Source of the DNA: Geobacter sp. SVR
GTDB lineage: Bacteria; Desulfobacterota; Desulfuromonadia; Geobacterales; Pseudopelobacteraceae
DNA: 64,000 nt
Reading direction: 5' to 3'
Assembly (NCBI RefSeq): GCF_016865365.1
Contig: NZ_AP024469.1
Location: 1,045,001-1,109,000 of the forward strand
The position numbers were made by a program, and so were the translations under genes. The notes below the pieces were generated by a model. The model was not told the origin of the DNA. It saw nothing but the letters and a program-made list of their open reading frames with translations, and made no database searches. This document shows, piece by piece, positions 55,001 to 62,534 of the stretch; position 1 is the stretch's first letter; every line of letters begins with the position of its first letter.

Positions 55001-55444
55001 GGTATCGTGGGGTTCGGCCGTGCGGTGGAGCTGGCCCTCCGCCGCCTGCATGGCGGGGAAGGAGACCGGATGGCTGCCCTGCGCGATCGGCTGGAGACGG
55101 GCATCTGCCGTTTGGTACCAGGTGCGCACAGAAACGGTCCGGCGCTGGAGCGCCTGTGCACGACACTGAACATGACCCTGCCGGAGATCCGGGGAGAATC
55201 GCTGGTGCTCTCCCTGGATCGTAAGGGGATCGCCTTTTCTTCGGGCTCGGCCTGCAAATCGGGCAATCCCGAGCCGTCCCACGCCCTGCTCGCCATGGGG
55301 CTCACCCCCGAGCAGGCGCATTGCTCGGTGCGCTTTTCCCTGGGGACCGGCACCAGCGAGGAAGAGATCGACTATGTGCTGGCTTCCTTGCAGGAGCTGC
55401 TGAGCGAAACTCGCGCCACGGTCCGTTTCGTCCCCTGCCGGTAG
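52013..55444 (+). CDS. Molybdopterin oxidoreductase-cysteine desulfurase fusion (MES-like)
   Basis: 1143 residues. Residues 1-700 form a molybdopterin oxidoreductase of the DMSO-reductase superfamily. It has a 4Fe-4S motif (MCGICPAGCF then GMICRIGR), a likely metal-ligand Cys151 in GVGALCYVS, and C-terminal VFNSGARTMYDFR. After a linker of about 50 residues, 758-1140 form a class V cysteine desulfurase with PLP Lys957 (SAHKLHGPKG) and persulfide Cys1081 (SSGSACKSG). This domain order matches, as I recall, the metallopterin-dependent ergothioneine synthase of Caldithrix abyssi. Coupling to egtD supports the same role here: insertion of cysteine-derived sulfur into hercynine without O2. Confidence 0.88.
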   Translation: MPAPIPEVRHGMCGICPAGCFVTVTLENGHLVQVEPQQDHPLGMICRIGRTSPQLVHDPDRLLYPLRRKGPKGNYDFERITWDRAFEIIAERLEGIKKAHGPEAVAIYTGRGGFDMALCDLFQPAGVAVSSASSVLFPFGSPNTLGVGALCYVSFAMIAPHVTMGEMLITMETDLEQAGLIVLWGANPATDSPPLAHRQILQARRRGAQVVAIDPRRAETARESGAEWIPLRPGTDGALALGMINVLIEEELYDEQFVRSWTTGFEELRQYVQHYRPEAVQQITGVPQEAVRDLARRIASARGACPVMYTGLEYSDSGVQAIRAVFTLWALAGQLDVPGGLLFRMKQNVFPQNRSGLIPNPDVKKALGRDRFPVYSAYRGESHAIALPDAVLHGRPYPIRALTVLGGSIITAWPEPELWRRTFAALDFMVTINRYHTADSAYADIVLPAATGYETTSYMRFGPLFKIREQLVAPQGEARNDFLILAELARRLGYGHLYPQSEEELLRFALEGSGFTLEQVRASGGEARVPTVMMQYKKWEKGLLRPDSKAGFDTPSGRFEIASSLLAEHGYDPLPVYTEPAEGPLANPELARRYPLVFNSGARTMYDFRSQHHGLAELAQGHPGPTLTINSADAAARGIADGDMVWVKTARGRALFTARPTGEIVQGAVDAAMGGGGPLGSAEWQGCNVNDLTDLARFDPISGFPIYKTLLCQVEKGEVQDSASPAAERGQKTSTGRCGDEGWSVSSEIVAAVEPARQVYLDHNATTPVATEVLEAMLPFLGEACGNPSSIHGTGNRARTALEGARRMVAQALNCTARRVIFTGGGSEADNLAILGLARASDGSRRHLIVSSIEHPAVLAPCRSLEAEGFELTLLPVDREGVVQPASLAGALRPETLLVSVMLANNETGAVQPVRELARLAHQAGAFFHTDAVQAFGKLPIDVEELGVDTLAVSAHKLHGPKGVGALYLRKDLPLEPLIRGGGQERGLRAGTENVPGIVGFGRAVELALRRLHGGEGDRMAALRDRLETGICRLVPGAHRNGPALERLCTTLNMTLPEIRGESLVLSLDRKGIAFSSGSACKSGNPEPSHALLAMGLTPEQAHCSVRFSLGTGTSEEEIDYVLASLQELLSETRATVRFVPCR

Positions 55445-55872
55445 GCATGTTTAAAAGGTTGTTGAAAAACGGACATCTCGCCGCCGTCCTCGAAAGCCCC
55501 TTTGTGGTTTATGCCCTGCGGGGTACTACGCCTCCGCGGGGCTTCCTGCGGGTGCGACGATCTGCCCATTTTTGAACAACCTTGGAATTTCAACAGTCTG
55601 TTAATCCTTCTGAGGGTGACCAGCAGAAAAATTGTACCGGAGCCTGCCATGTTGCCCAAGCTGACCGCCGTGAACATGCCATCCTTGGTCACTACCCAGG
55701 CGTAGAGGGCGGTGATCAGCGAACCGATGCACCAGCCGCCGAAGGTGACCGGCGACAACGTCCCTCCATGGCTGTGGTCCCTCCAGGCCCTGATGATCTG
55801 CGGCAGGTAGAGCAGTGAGGCGATGATGCCGTTGACCGCGTACAGTGATTTGATGGTCAGCAGAACGTTCAT
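55372..55872 (-). CDS. PQ-loop membrane protein with altered C-terminus
   Basis: From the ATG at 55872, three hydrophobic helices over about 90 residues contain the PQ motif (IASLLYLPQIIRAWRD) and GGWCIGSLITALYAWV. This is typical of half-size SWEET/PQ-loop proteins, which work as dimers in transport. After LLKFQG the frame runs into the repeat element at 55455-55583 and on into the end of the upstream fusion gene, giving about 70 unrelated residues. The native stop was probably lost when the repeat inserted. The ribosome site is weak. Confidence 0.65.
   Translation of the reverse strand: MNVLLTIKSLYAVNGIIASLLYLPQIIRAWRDHSHGGTLSPVTFGGWCIGSLITALYAWVVTKDGMFTAVSLGNMAGSGTIFLLVTLRRINRLLKFQGCSKMGRSSHPQEAPRRRSTPQGINHKGAFEDGGEMSVFQQPFKHAYRQGTKRTVARVSLSSSCKEAST
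55455..55583. repeat. 129-bp element with 19-bp imperfect inverted ends
   Basis: AAGGTTGTTGAAAAACGGA at the left and CCCATTTTTGAACAACCTT at the right are inverted repeats with few mismatches. The interior is GC-rich with local dyads. This size and the AAGGTTGTT ends are typical of small dispersed intergenic repeats (MITE-like) in Geobacter-type genomes. Only one copy was noticed here. Confidence 0.55.
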
Positions 55873-56034
55873 GTGTTCCGATGATAAGGGCGTCCGCCTC
55901 GCATGTATGTGAGACCGGTCACAGGCACAGGGTGTGACGAAGAAAGAAACGGAACGCTGCCCTTTTATTCTTATGGAAAACGTAATTGACACTATGAAAA
56001 AGGGCAGTATATTTTAGAAAAAACGGAATCTCTC

Positions 56035-56113
56035 TCTGTAAAAGGCAAACTCAGGGTAACCTGGGGACGCAAAGCCACGGGTCCAGCGTGCTGGACAGCC
56101 GGGTTGTCGAAAA
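56035..56113 (+). promoter_or_regulatory. GEMM-I cyclic dinucleotide riboswitch
   Basis: The aptamer core is present: AAAAGGCAAACTCAGG, a GTAA tetraloop, CCTGGGGACGCAAAGCCAC, and a second GC-rich stem (GTCCAGCGTGCTGGAC), closing with AGCCGGGTTGTC. By alignment to the Vc2 aptamer, the ligand-facing position 20 is G, as in c-di-GMP aptamers; A there would suggest cGAMP. A terminator follows at 56133-56164 before the PAS gene. Confidence 0.9.
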
Positions 56114-56132
56114 GAGGGCACTTTGCTTTCAC

Positions 56133-56164
56133 GCCCTTCCAGCCTCCTGAGAAGGGCTTTTTTT
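56133..56164 (+). terminator. Riboswitch expression-platform terminator
   Basis: GCCCTTC (56133-56139) pairs with GAAGGGC (56151-56157), followed by seven T. The upstream GAGGGC (56114-56119) could pair with GCCCTT as an antiterminator, so ligand binding can control read-through into the PAS gene. Confidence 0.8.
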
Positions 56165-56216
56165 GTCATGCCCGACCAGAACCGCGACCTGCAGAGAGAG
56201 GATGCTTGGGGGCATT

Positions 56217-56912
56217 ATGAATACCACCATAATGGGTTCCGAAGATGCCGGCTCTTTGAGACGTAAGGCCGAGGAGCGGCTGCACCGGTCGGGAAAGCGC
56301 AGGGATGACCGTTATCAGGAGGAGGACCTGCAACTCCTGTTGCACGAACTCCAACTGCGGCAGATCGAACTGGAGATGCAGAGCGAGGAGGTCCGGCGTT
56401 CAAGGGCATTCGTGGATGAGATCCTGACGGAACACCTCGATTTCTACGACTCCGCCCCGGTCGGTTTTGTAACGTTGGACAGCAACTGGACCATAATCAA
56501 CGCAAACGCCACTGCCTGCCGCCTGCTCGGGTTCAAACGTTTCAATCTGACTGGTTCCTGCTTTGAGGGATTTGTCACTGAAGAGACCCGCGATGAACTC
56601 TGTGAGCTGCTGAGGGTGGTGCTGCAGCCGACCGGCAGGGGGGCGGCGAATGTCCGGCTGGTTACAGGAGGGGGGGAACGGCTTCCCGTGAGGATCGAGG
56701 CTGCCATGTCGGTGTCGGGCAGGGAATGCCGCCTGGTACTGATCGATAGCCCCGTGCAGGGGCAGGAGGACCGCCGCTGGATGGCAGCGGAACTGGAACG
56801 GACTGCGGCCGAACTGGAGCGGGCCCGCGCCCTGGTCAAACATCTGCAGGAACTGGTGTCACAATGCGCCGGCGGCACCTGCGCCAGAAAACCCGGCCGC
56901 ATTTCCGATTGA
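56217..56912 (+). CDS. PAS-domain protein under riboswitch control
   Basis: 231 residues from ATG 56217 (GGGGG five bases upstream; in-frame ATG 56202 is an alternative). An N-terminal coiled coil (LQLLLHELQLRQIELEMQSE) is followed by a PAS domain at about 85-190 (APVGFVTLDSNWTIINANAT) and a second coiled coil ending in a Cys-rich tail (SQCAGGTCARK). There is no kinase, cyclase or methyl-accepting domain, so it likely acts by binding a partner. The first coiled coil plus PAS resembles the N-terminus of larger kinases and receptors. Expression should follow cyclic-dinucleotide level. Confidence 0.8.
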   Translation: MNTTIMGSEDAGSLRRKAEERLHRSGKRRDDRYQEEDLQLLLHELQLRQIELEMQSEEVRRSRAFVDEILTEHLDFYDSAPVGFVTLDSNWTIINANATACRLLGFKRFNLTGSCFEGFVTEETRDELCELLRVVLQPTGRGAANVRLVTGGGERLPVRIEAAMSVSGRECRLVLIDSPVQGQEDRRWMAAELERTAAELERARALVKHLQELVSQCAGGTCARKPGRISD

Positions 56913-57060
56913 AGGCCGATTCTTTCCCCGTTTCCCTCTCATATGCCCCCGACTGATTGATGCGTGCAATTTCGGTGGTATAGTTGAGCGTAGTCCGGCG
57001 GTGCACATCCGTAACAGCCGGATTTCCCCCACATAGTATCGTTCCGGAGGCAAAAAGCAT

Positions 57061-57657
57061 ATGCGGATCAGACTTTTCGGCGTCGTGCTGCTGGTGGTGC
57101 TGTTCGTTTCAGGGTGTGCGAGTTATGCCCGCAATGTCGCCCTGATATACGAGCCGGTGCTTTCCGTACGTGGAGGTTCGGGCGATCTGTATATCGCCAT
57201 TCCGGCCGACCAGCAGCTTTCGGCCGGAAGCGTCAAATGGGTGCTCGGCGATGTCAAGAATGACGACGGCAACAAGATCGATGAAATCTACAGCCCCCTG
57301 TCGCCTGCCCAGTTGCTGCAGAATGCCCTCAGTCAGGAGCTGAAGAGGGCGGGCTACGCCGTCATTCCGACAACCGTCCGTGCGGCAGCGCCGGTGAAAG
57401 AGGTCTTTCTGTCCCGTTCCGAAGTCACGGTTGACCAGGATGAGAGCTCCGTGGGGCTCAAGGCAACCTGCCGGATAGTGATGACGCTGGAAGTATCCAA
57501 AGGGGGGCAGCTGCTGAAAAAGGTCACCTATGAAACCCGTTACAGCGACACCAATATCAAGGACCGCGACTTGTTGGCCAAGTCCATCCTGCAGGAGACC
57601 CTTCAGGCGGTGATGCGCAAGGCGGTGCCGGAACTGATCGCGACGCTGGAGCAGTAG
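57061..57657 (+). CDS. Lipoprotein, YajG-like
   Basis: 198 residues after CGGAGGC. Signal peptide with lipobox LFVSGC, then ASYARNVALIYEPVLSVRGG. The domain is alpha/beta with LLQNALSQELKRAGYAVIPT in the middle and an amphipathic C-terminal helix. This layout resembles YajG-type outer-membrane lipoproteins of unknown role, but the match is by pattern only. It stands alone and converges on the ydbL-like gene. Confidence 0.6.
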   Translation: MRIRLFGVVLLVVLFVSGCASYARNVALIYEPVLSVRGGSGDLYIAIPADQQLSAGSVKWVLGDVKNDDGNKIDEIYSPLSPAQLLQNALSQELKRAGYAVIPTTVRAAAPVKEVFLSRSEVTVDQDESSVGLKATCRIVMTLEVSKGGQLLKKVTYETRYSDTNIKDRDLLAKSILQETLQAVMRKAVPELIATLEQ

Positions 57658-57689
57658 GCCCCCCGCTTTTCAAATCACTTCCGGTCGGA

Positions 57690-58355
57690 TTACTTCTGGA
57701 CCCACCGTCCGTTCTGAAGCTGCATCCACCACCCCGGTCTGGCCGCATCGCGCCGCGTTTCGGCATAGGTTGCGGCAGCCTTGCCCATCACCTGATCCAG
57801 CGCCCCTTTGCTTTCCTTCTGTTTTCCCAGCTTCAGGATAGCCTTGGCCATGCTGCCCACCAGCGTCTTGCGGCTCTGGTTCTCGGCAGCGATCATTCCT
57901 TCGTCCGCTGCGGAGAGTTTCGACTTGTCCCGCACCGTGACCAGCCCCTGATTGGTAAGGCCGACAGCCCCGCTGTCAAAGAGCGCCGTAAGCCGGGGCA
58001 GCCTCTGGCTCATCTCGGCATAGGCCTTGTTCACCTCGGGCATGTCGGCCATTTCGATTGCCAGCGTATCGGCCTCGCTCTCAGCGGCGGATGCCACGGA
58101 AACCAGCGAGAAGGAGCCCAGCTCCCGGAAAAGGCCGCTCTGCGGTTTGGGGGCCGGCGCCGCCTGCTCGTGCCCGGTCTGGTTCTCTCCGGCCCGTGGT
58201 TTTGCGCTCCCCTCTTTCAGGAGCATGTCGTCCAGCGACTTGTAGGCTTCCTTGGCTGCCTTCTCGGGGAAATAAACATTGACCGTGATGACCGCACACG
58301 CGGCAAACAGGCCGCATAACCACACCACCAGCCACTTCATGAGTCTTGTCTTCAT
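57690..58355 (-). CDS. DUF1318/YdbL-like lipoprotein
   Basis: 221 residues from the ATG at 58355 (GGAGGTAGCA). Signal peptide with lipobox-like GLFAACAVITVNVYFPEKA, then a Lys/Pro/Gln linker and a DUF1318-like domain ending GWWMQLQNGRWVQK. In E. coli ydbH-ynbE-ydbL, YnbE is a short outer-membrane lipoprotein and YdbL a soluble DUF1318 protein. Here one protein seems to carry a YnbE-like lipidated N-terminus and a YdbL domain. It lies 101 bases downstream of the AsmA-like gene, as expected for that system. Confidence 0.75.
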   Translation of the reverse strand: MKTRLMKWLVVWLCGLFAACAVITVNVYFPEKAAKEAYKSLDDMLLKEGSAKPRAGENQTGHEQAAPAPKPQSGLFRELGSFSLVSVASAAESEADTLAIEMADMPEVNKAYAEMSQRLPRLTALFDSGAVGLTNQGLVTVRDKSKLSAADEGMIAAENQSRKTLVGSMAKAILKLGKQKESKGALDQVMGKAAATYAETRRDAARPGWWMQLQNGRWVQK

Positions 58356-58456
58356 TGCTACCTCCGTGGAATTTTCGTGCCCCGAAACCGCTGCGGCAAC
58401 TCCCAGCTGCTGGGTCTCAGCGCTTTGCGGGACACATTTCGTCATTACCCTTTGCT

Positions 58457-61400
58457 TCATTCCTGCCATGTGAACCCTGTCTCCGGCGGCGTCTCGTCCG
58501 GCTTGTTCTCTCCGGCCACGGGTTGTCCCCCCATGGATGCGCGTCCGCGGGTCGCGGCCTCACCGATCGTGGTGAAGAGATGGTCCAGGGCGATCCTGTT
58601 CTGGGCAGGCGCGATTCCCACATTCAGGTCTTTCACCCCCAGCAGGTTGGTATGCAGGATATCGAGCGCATCGAATGACAGAAAGCCTTCCTTCAGGCTG
58701 GCTCTGATTTCGGCCCGGTCATACGGCCGGTCGTCGCGAAAGAAGAAGCCGCTCAGCTTTTGTCCTGACAAACGCTGAAGGAATTCCTTGCTGATCAGCA
58801 TCCGTTCGTCACCCTCCTCCCGTGCCCAGAGATGGAGGAAGCCGGTCCAGGCTGCCTTGTCGCTCCCCTTGCCGCTCAGGCCGACGATGCCGTCCACCAG
58901 GCCGGAGATATAGCCGTCGATGCCGGGAAACTCCCTGCAGAGCCGTTTCAGGCTGAAGCCGTTGATCAGAAAATCGCCCCGGTAGGTCAGTCCACGATCC
59001 ATTGCCAGCATGCCTCTGCCCAGGATACTTCCGCCGTAGAAAGAAGCCCCCAAAAGATCGACCCTGACCAGCCCTCCTGCAGATGAAGTGGAAAGTTCCA
59101 CGTTATCCATCGCCAGGGCGCCGGCAGTGATCCTGGCGATCCGTACGCCCTGGGCCGGGGGAGTTGCACGCAGGCCCGCCAGGAGCCGGGAATAATTTTC
59201 CCGGGAAAAATCGGGATTACCGGTCGGCTTGCCGGCGGCACCTCCTGCCGGCTCCAGGGAAAAGGGCAGGGTGCCCTCCACACCGGTTACACTCACCTTT
59301 TGGGCCGGTGCTGCCAGGCGGACGCCATTCAGGTGCAGCGCTCCATTCAGCGCCGGCCGGCCGTCATGCAGCTCCAGGGTGCCGTCTGCGGCGATCCAGC
59401 CCTCTGCCTCGGCCTCCTGCAGGATGCGCGGCAGAACATTGGCAAAGGGATCGATGATGCCGGTCAGCAGAGTCCGGGGCATTGAGAAGAAAAAACGCCC
59501 CTGCCGCTGCCGGGAAAGCGGGTCTGTCAGCACTCCGCCCGCCTGCAGACGGAGCGTCTCACCGGCAGTTGCCAGCGCCCGCTCCAGTTCCAGTCGCTGC
59601 CCTTTGGTGTTGCCGGTCAGCTCGATGCCGGCATTGGCGACCACGGTCCTGCCGCCGCTCCCAGTGATGGTCAGGCCCCCTGCACCGAGAACGAACCGGC
59701 TGTCGAGCCCCTTGCCACCCGTGTAGCTGCCGCTCCAGGTCCCGTCGACGATCCCTCCGCTCGGCACGACGCCCCAGTCTTTGGGCACTAATCCAGCGAT
59801 CATGGACATCTTTGCCTGTCGGAGCGTCAGGTTGAAATGGGAGCTGTCGGCCGGGGCAAAGGGCTGAAAGCCGATCTCCCCTTTGAGTTCCCCGTCCAGT
59901 AGGGTACCACCCAGCGCCGCCGTAGCGCCCGAACGGCCCAAGGTGCAGCGGATAACAGGGGCGGCCATCGGCATGCCCTGCCAGGCCACCTGTCCGGCCG
60001 TCAGATCGAGCTTCCCTTCCAGCCACGGTCCGTCGGAACCGGCCAGGAAGGCCCCTGCAAGCGTTCCGTTCAGCCCTTCCAGCGCCAGCGCACCATGGGT
60101 GGCCCTGCCGCCGGTCAGTTCGATGGTCAGAGGGTAGCGCACGGCCCCCCCCTCCGGTTGCGGCGCCGGAAGTCGGGCGGCCAGGCGGGCGATAGCGAGT
60201 GTCGTCTCGTCGGCCCGGAATCTGCCATTGGACAGGACCAGCGAGCCGTCTGCATAGCGGTAGGCAAAGTCTGCCTCCCCCTGCCGGCCGCCCAGAATCA
60301 GGCCGGCCATTCGCATGTTGCCGTCTACCGCCAGGTGTCCGCTATCCCGGGTCAGGTCGGCATCGGCCGTGCCGGTCGTGACGGTGAAACGTTGGCTGCC
60401 GCGTTCTCCCTGCACGGCTTCCAGCTGTACCCGCATCCGACCATGGAGATCCCGAAGATCAGCGCCGGCGGCCTGTAGCGATGCTCTGGCCGTTCCGGCA
60501 GCGAATCGTAGGCCCGATCGCTCCAGCAACGGATTGAGGGTTGCCACCGCCGTGGGCGGCATCGACAGCGCTACGCCGAAACGTTCCCGTGTCGCTGTGT
60601 CGAATGCCAACCGGCCGCGGACGGGGGCGCCTGCCAACCGTGCCGACAGGTTGTCGCTCCCCGCGGCCAGCGGCTGCAGTCGACGGGACAGCCTGACGGA
60701 AACGGGCGCCTCCAGTGCCTCCAGCAGCGCCGTACCCTGGCGGTCAGACACGCTCAGTCCCCCTTGGGCGAGAAAACCGTCCCCATCGTTCGAGACCCGG
60801 AGCGTGACGGTCAAGCTGTCGACAAGGTTGCGTCTGTCGTGTGACAGTCCGCCGTTGCGCAGCAGCAGGCTGCCCTGAAGAGAGGTGAGCCCTTGGCTAT
60901 TCCCTGCGATCCTCAGCTCGGTTGTGGAGAGCTTTCCGCTGAGATCCAGTCGTTGGCGCCGGAACAGGGGCATCACCTGCGCCAGCGCTGCGAGATCGGC
61001 TTGCTCCAACGCCACGGCCGCGCTGAATTCGCGTTCGGTGCGGAGACGCTGTACGGTTCCCCGTGCCCTGAGCTGCAGAAACCGGTCGATCTGCAGGGAG
61101 AGGTCTTCCAGCCGCAATCTGTCGGTATGGAGATCATAGCTGCCCGACAGGTCCAGTCTGCCGGTCAGCGGCGCTGTCTGCCGGTCCCCGGTCATGGTGA
61201 TCTTTCTGAACGCCAGGGATCCGCCGATGTTCAGGAGTCCCTGGCGTAGCCCCGCTTTCAGCCGGAGTTCCCCTTTTCCGTCGGCCACAGCCGAGAATCC
61301 CTTCAGTCCCAGCAACTGCGTCACCCCTGCGACCGAGAGGGGGGAGGAGGACAGGTTCAAGTCAAAAGCCGGCTCTTTTCCGCCACGGACCGTGCCGGTC

Positions 61401-62014
61401 AGCCTGTAACGGCCGTGGTCATGGTCCTCGAAGCCGAGTTCGATCCCGGAACTGCCGGAGCCCTTGCTGGACAGGTTACGAAGCTGCAGCCCGATACTGC
61501 TGGCGCCTTGCCCCTCAACCATGAGTGAGCCGTCGCTGATCGTGAGCTGGCGGATGAACAGCTCGTGGCCGCCTGCGGTCTTCGTGCCTGTCAGCGCCCG
61601 TTGCAGCTGAGCGAAATTCCAGGTGCCGGCACTGTCTTTGCGCAGATCCAGCCGGATCCCTTCCAGCGCGATCGTCCGGAAATCCGGCTTCCCGAGCAGC
61701 AGCGCACTCCATTCAGGCGCTATGGTGATCGAACGGGCAGACACCAGATTGCCGGCCGGGAATCCGGATGGATTGGCCAGCGCCACCCCACGAAGAATGA
61801 TGGCCCCCGCTGTCGGCTCCACACCCGCAACGGTGACCTGCTGGTTCAGCCGATCAGTCAGCAGTCCGGACAACCATCTGGCCGCCAGGGGAGTGGCCAG
61901 GAAGAATTTCAGGCAGAAGAACAGTACGGCACAGGTGACCAGAATGGCAACCGTGCTTTTCAGCAGGAGCCTGCGGAGCACGTGCTTTCCGCTATTCGGA
62001 TTGTTGCTGCTCAA
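58457..62014 (-). CDS. AsmA/YdbH-like giant envelope protein
   Basis: About 1185 residues. TTG at 62014, after GGAGG, is preferred to the TTG at 62065, which lacks a ribosome site. An N-terminal membrane anchor (STVAILVTCAVLFFCLKFFL) is followed by the AsmA-type start (LATPLAARWLSGLLTDRLNQ). A very long repetitive beta structure then forms a periplasmic groove (LVSARSITIAPEWSALLLGK and many similar strands). YdbH, TamB and YhdP-type proteins bridge the inner and outer membranes and move phospholipids. The downstream YdbL-like gene makes the YdbH assignment more likely than TamB. Confidence 0.82.
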   Translation of the reverse strand: MSSNNPNSGKHVLRRLLLKSTVAILVTCAVLFFCLKFFLATPLAARWLSGLLTDRLNQQVTVAGVEPTAGAIILRGVALANPSGFPAGNLVSARSITIAPEWSALLLGKPDFRTIALEGIRLDLRKDSAGTWNFAQLQRALTGTKTAGGHELFIRQLTISDGSLMVEGQGASSIGLQLRNLSSKGSGSSGIELGFEDHDHGRYRLTGTVRGGKEPAFDLNLSSSPLSVAGVTQLLGLKGFSAVADGKGELRLKAGLRQGLLNIGGSLAFRKITMTGDRQTAPLTGRLDLSGSYDLHTDRLRLEDLSLQIDRFLQLRARGTVQRLRTEREFSAAVALEQADLAALAQVMPLFRRQRLDLSGKLSTTELRIAGNSQGLTSLQGSLLLRNGGLSHDRRNLVDSLTVTLRVSNDGDGFLAQGGLSVSDRQGTALLEALEAPVSVRLSRRLQPLAAGSDNLSARLAGAPVRGRLAFDTATRERFGVALSMPPTAVATLNPLLERSGLRFAAGTARASLQAAGADLRDLHGRMRVQLEAVQGERGSQRFTVTTGTADADLTRDSGHLAVDGNMRMAGLILGGRQGEADFAYRYADGSLVLSNGRFRADETTLAIARLAARLPAPQPEGGAVRYPLTIELTGGRATHGALALEGLNGTLAGAFLAGSDGPWLEGKLDLTAGQVAWQGMPMAAPVIRCTLGRSGATAALGGTLLDGELKGEIGFQPFAPADSSHFNLTLRQAKMSMIAGLVPKDWGVVPSGGIVDGTWSGSYTGGKGLDSRFVLGAGGLTITGSGGRTVVANAGIELTGNTKGQRLELERALATAGETLRLQAGGVLTDPLSRQRQGRFFFSMPRTLLTGIIDPFANVLPRILQEAEAEGWIAADGTLELHDGRPALNGALHLNGVRLAAPAQKVSVTGVEGTLPFSLEPAGGAAGKPTGNPDFSRENYSRLLAGLRATPPAQGVRIARITAGALAMDNVELSTSSAGGLVRVDLLGASFYGGSILGRGMLAMDRGLTYRGDFLINGFSLKRLCREFPGIDGYISGLVDGIVGLSGKGSDKAAWTGFLHLWAREEGDERMLISKEFLQRLSGQKLSGFFFRDDRPYDRAEIRASLKEGFLSFDALDILHTNLLGVKDLNVGIAPAQNRIALDHLFTTIGEAATRGRASMGGQPVAGENKPDETPPETGFTWQE

Positions 62015-62205
62015 GTCCCCAAAACCTCCGTGGGGAACTGTAACCCGAATCTCCGGCTTTGACAATATTCGGTCTGAATCCGTTTTTAGCTTGACACTGA
62101 TGGTGAGATGGTTTATCTGTCTAAATCTTCTTTTGGAGATTGACCCGAGCGAATCACCCCCTCTTTGGTCGCCAAAAGAGGCACATTCAAAGATTTATCC
62201 GATTT

Positions 62206-62282
62206 GGCAGTGTAGCTCAGCTGGTTAGAGCAAGCGACTCATATTCGCTAGGTCCGGGGTTCGAATCCCTGCACTGCCACCA
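62206..62282 (+). tRNA. tRNA with CAT anticodon (Ile2 or Met)
   Basis: 77 nt with a 7-bp acceptor (GGCAGTG/CACTGCC), D-arm (GCTCAGCTGGTTAGAGC), anticodon arm AGCGA-CTCATAT-TCGCT, T-arm with GGTTCGAATCC and encoded CCA. The anticodon is CAT. The anticodon stem GCGA/TCGC resembles tRNA-Ile2, in which C34 becomes lysidine and AUA is read, more than elongator tRNA-Met. It lacks the initiator's C1-A72 mismatch. Confidence 0.93.
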
Positions 62283-62290
62283 CTCATAAA

Positions 62291-62328
62291 AAAAGCCCTC
62301 CAAGCCATTCGCGCCTGGAGGGCTTTTT
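62291..62328 (+). terminator. Rho-independent terminator
   Basis: AAAAGCCCTCCA... pairs over 12 bp (62291-62302 with 62316-62327) around a 13-base loop with T-run. It ends the tRNA transcript. Confidence 0.85.
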
Positions 62329-62534
62329 CGTTGATGGGTAAGTACCATTGTTGCCGGGGCTACCGTACTGTTTTGTTTCTGAAATGGCTTGCTCCCTTTC
62401 AGTGAAACCCATCATGCGCGCATGACTTTTCAATTTTGCATCCTTCCCCTTCCCATCCACATGATGTATATCCTGGGTACGCATAGCCGTAGACCTCTGG
62501 CGCACATACACATAACACAAACAGGAGACGTCCC

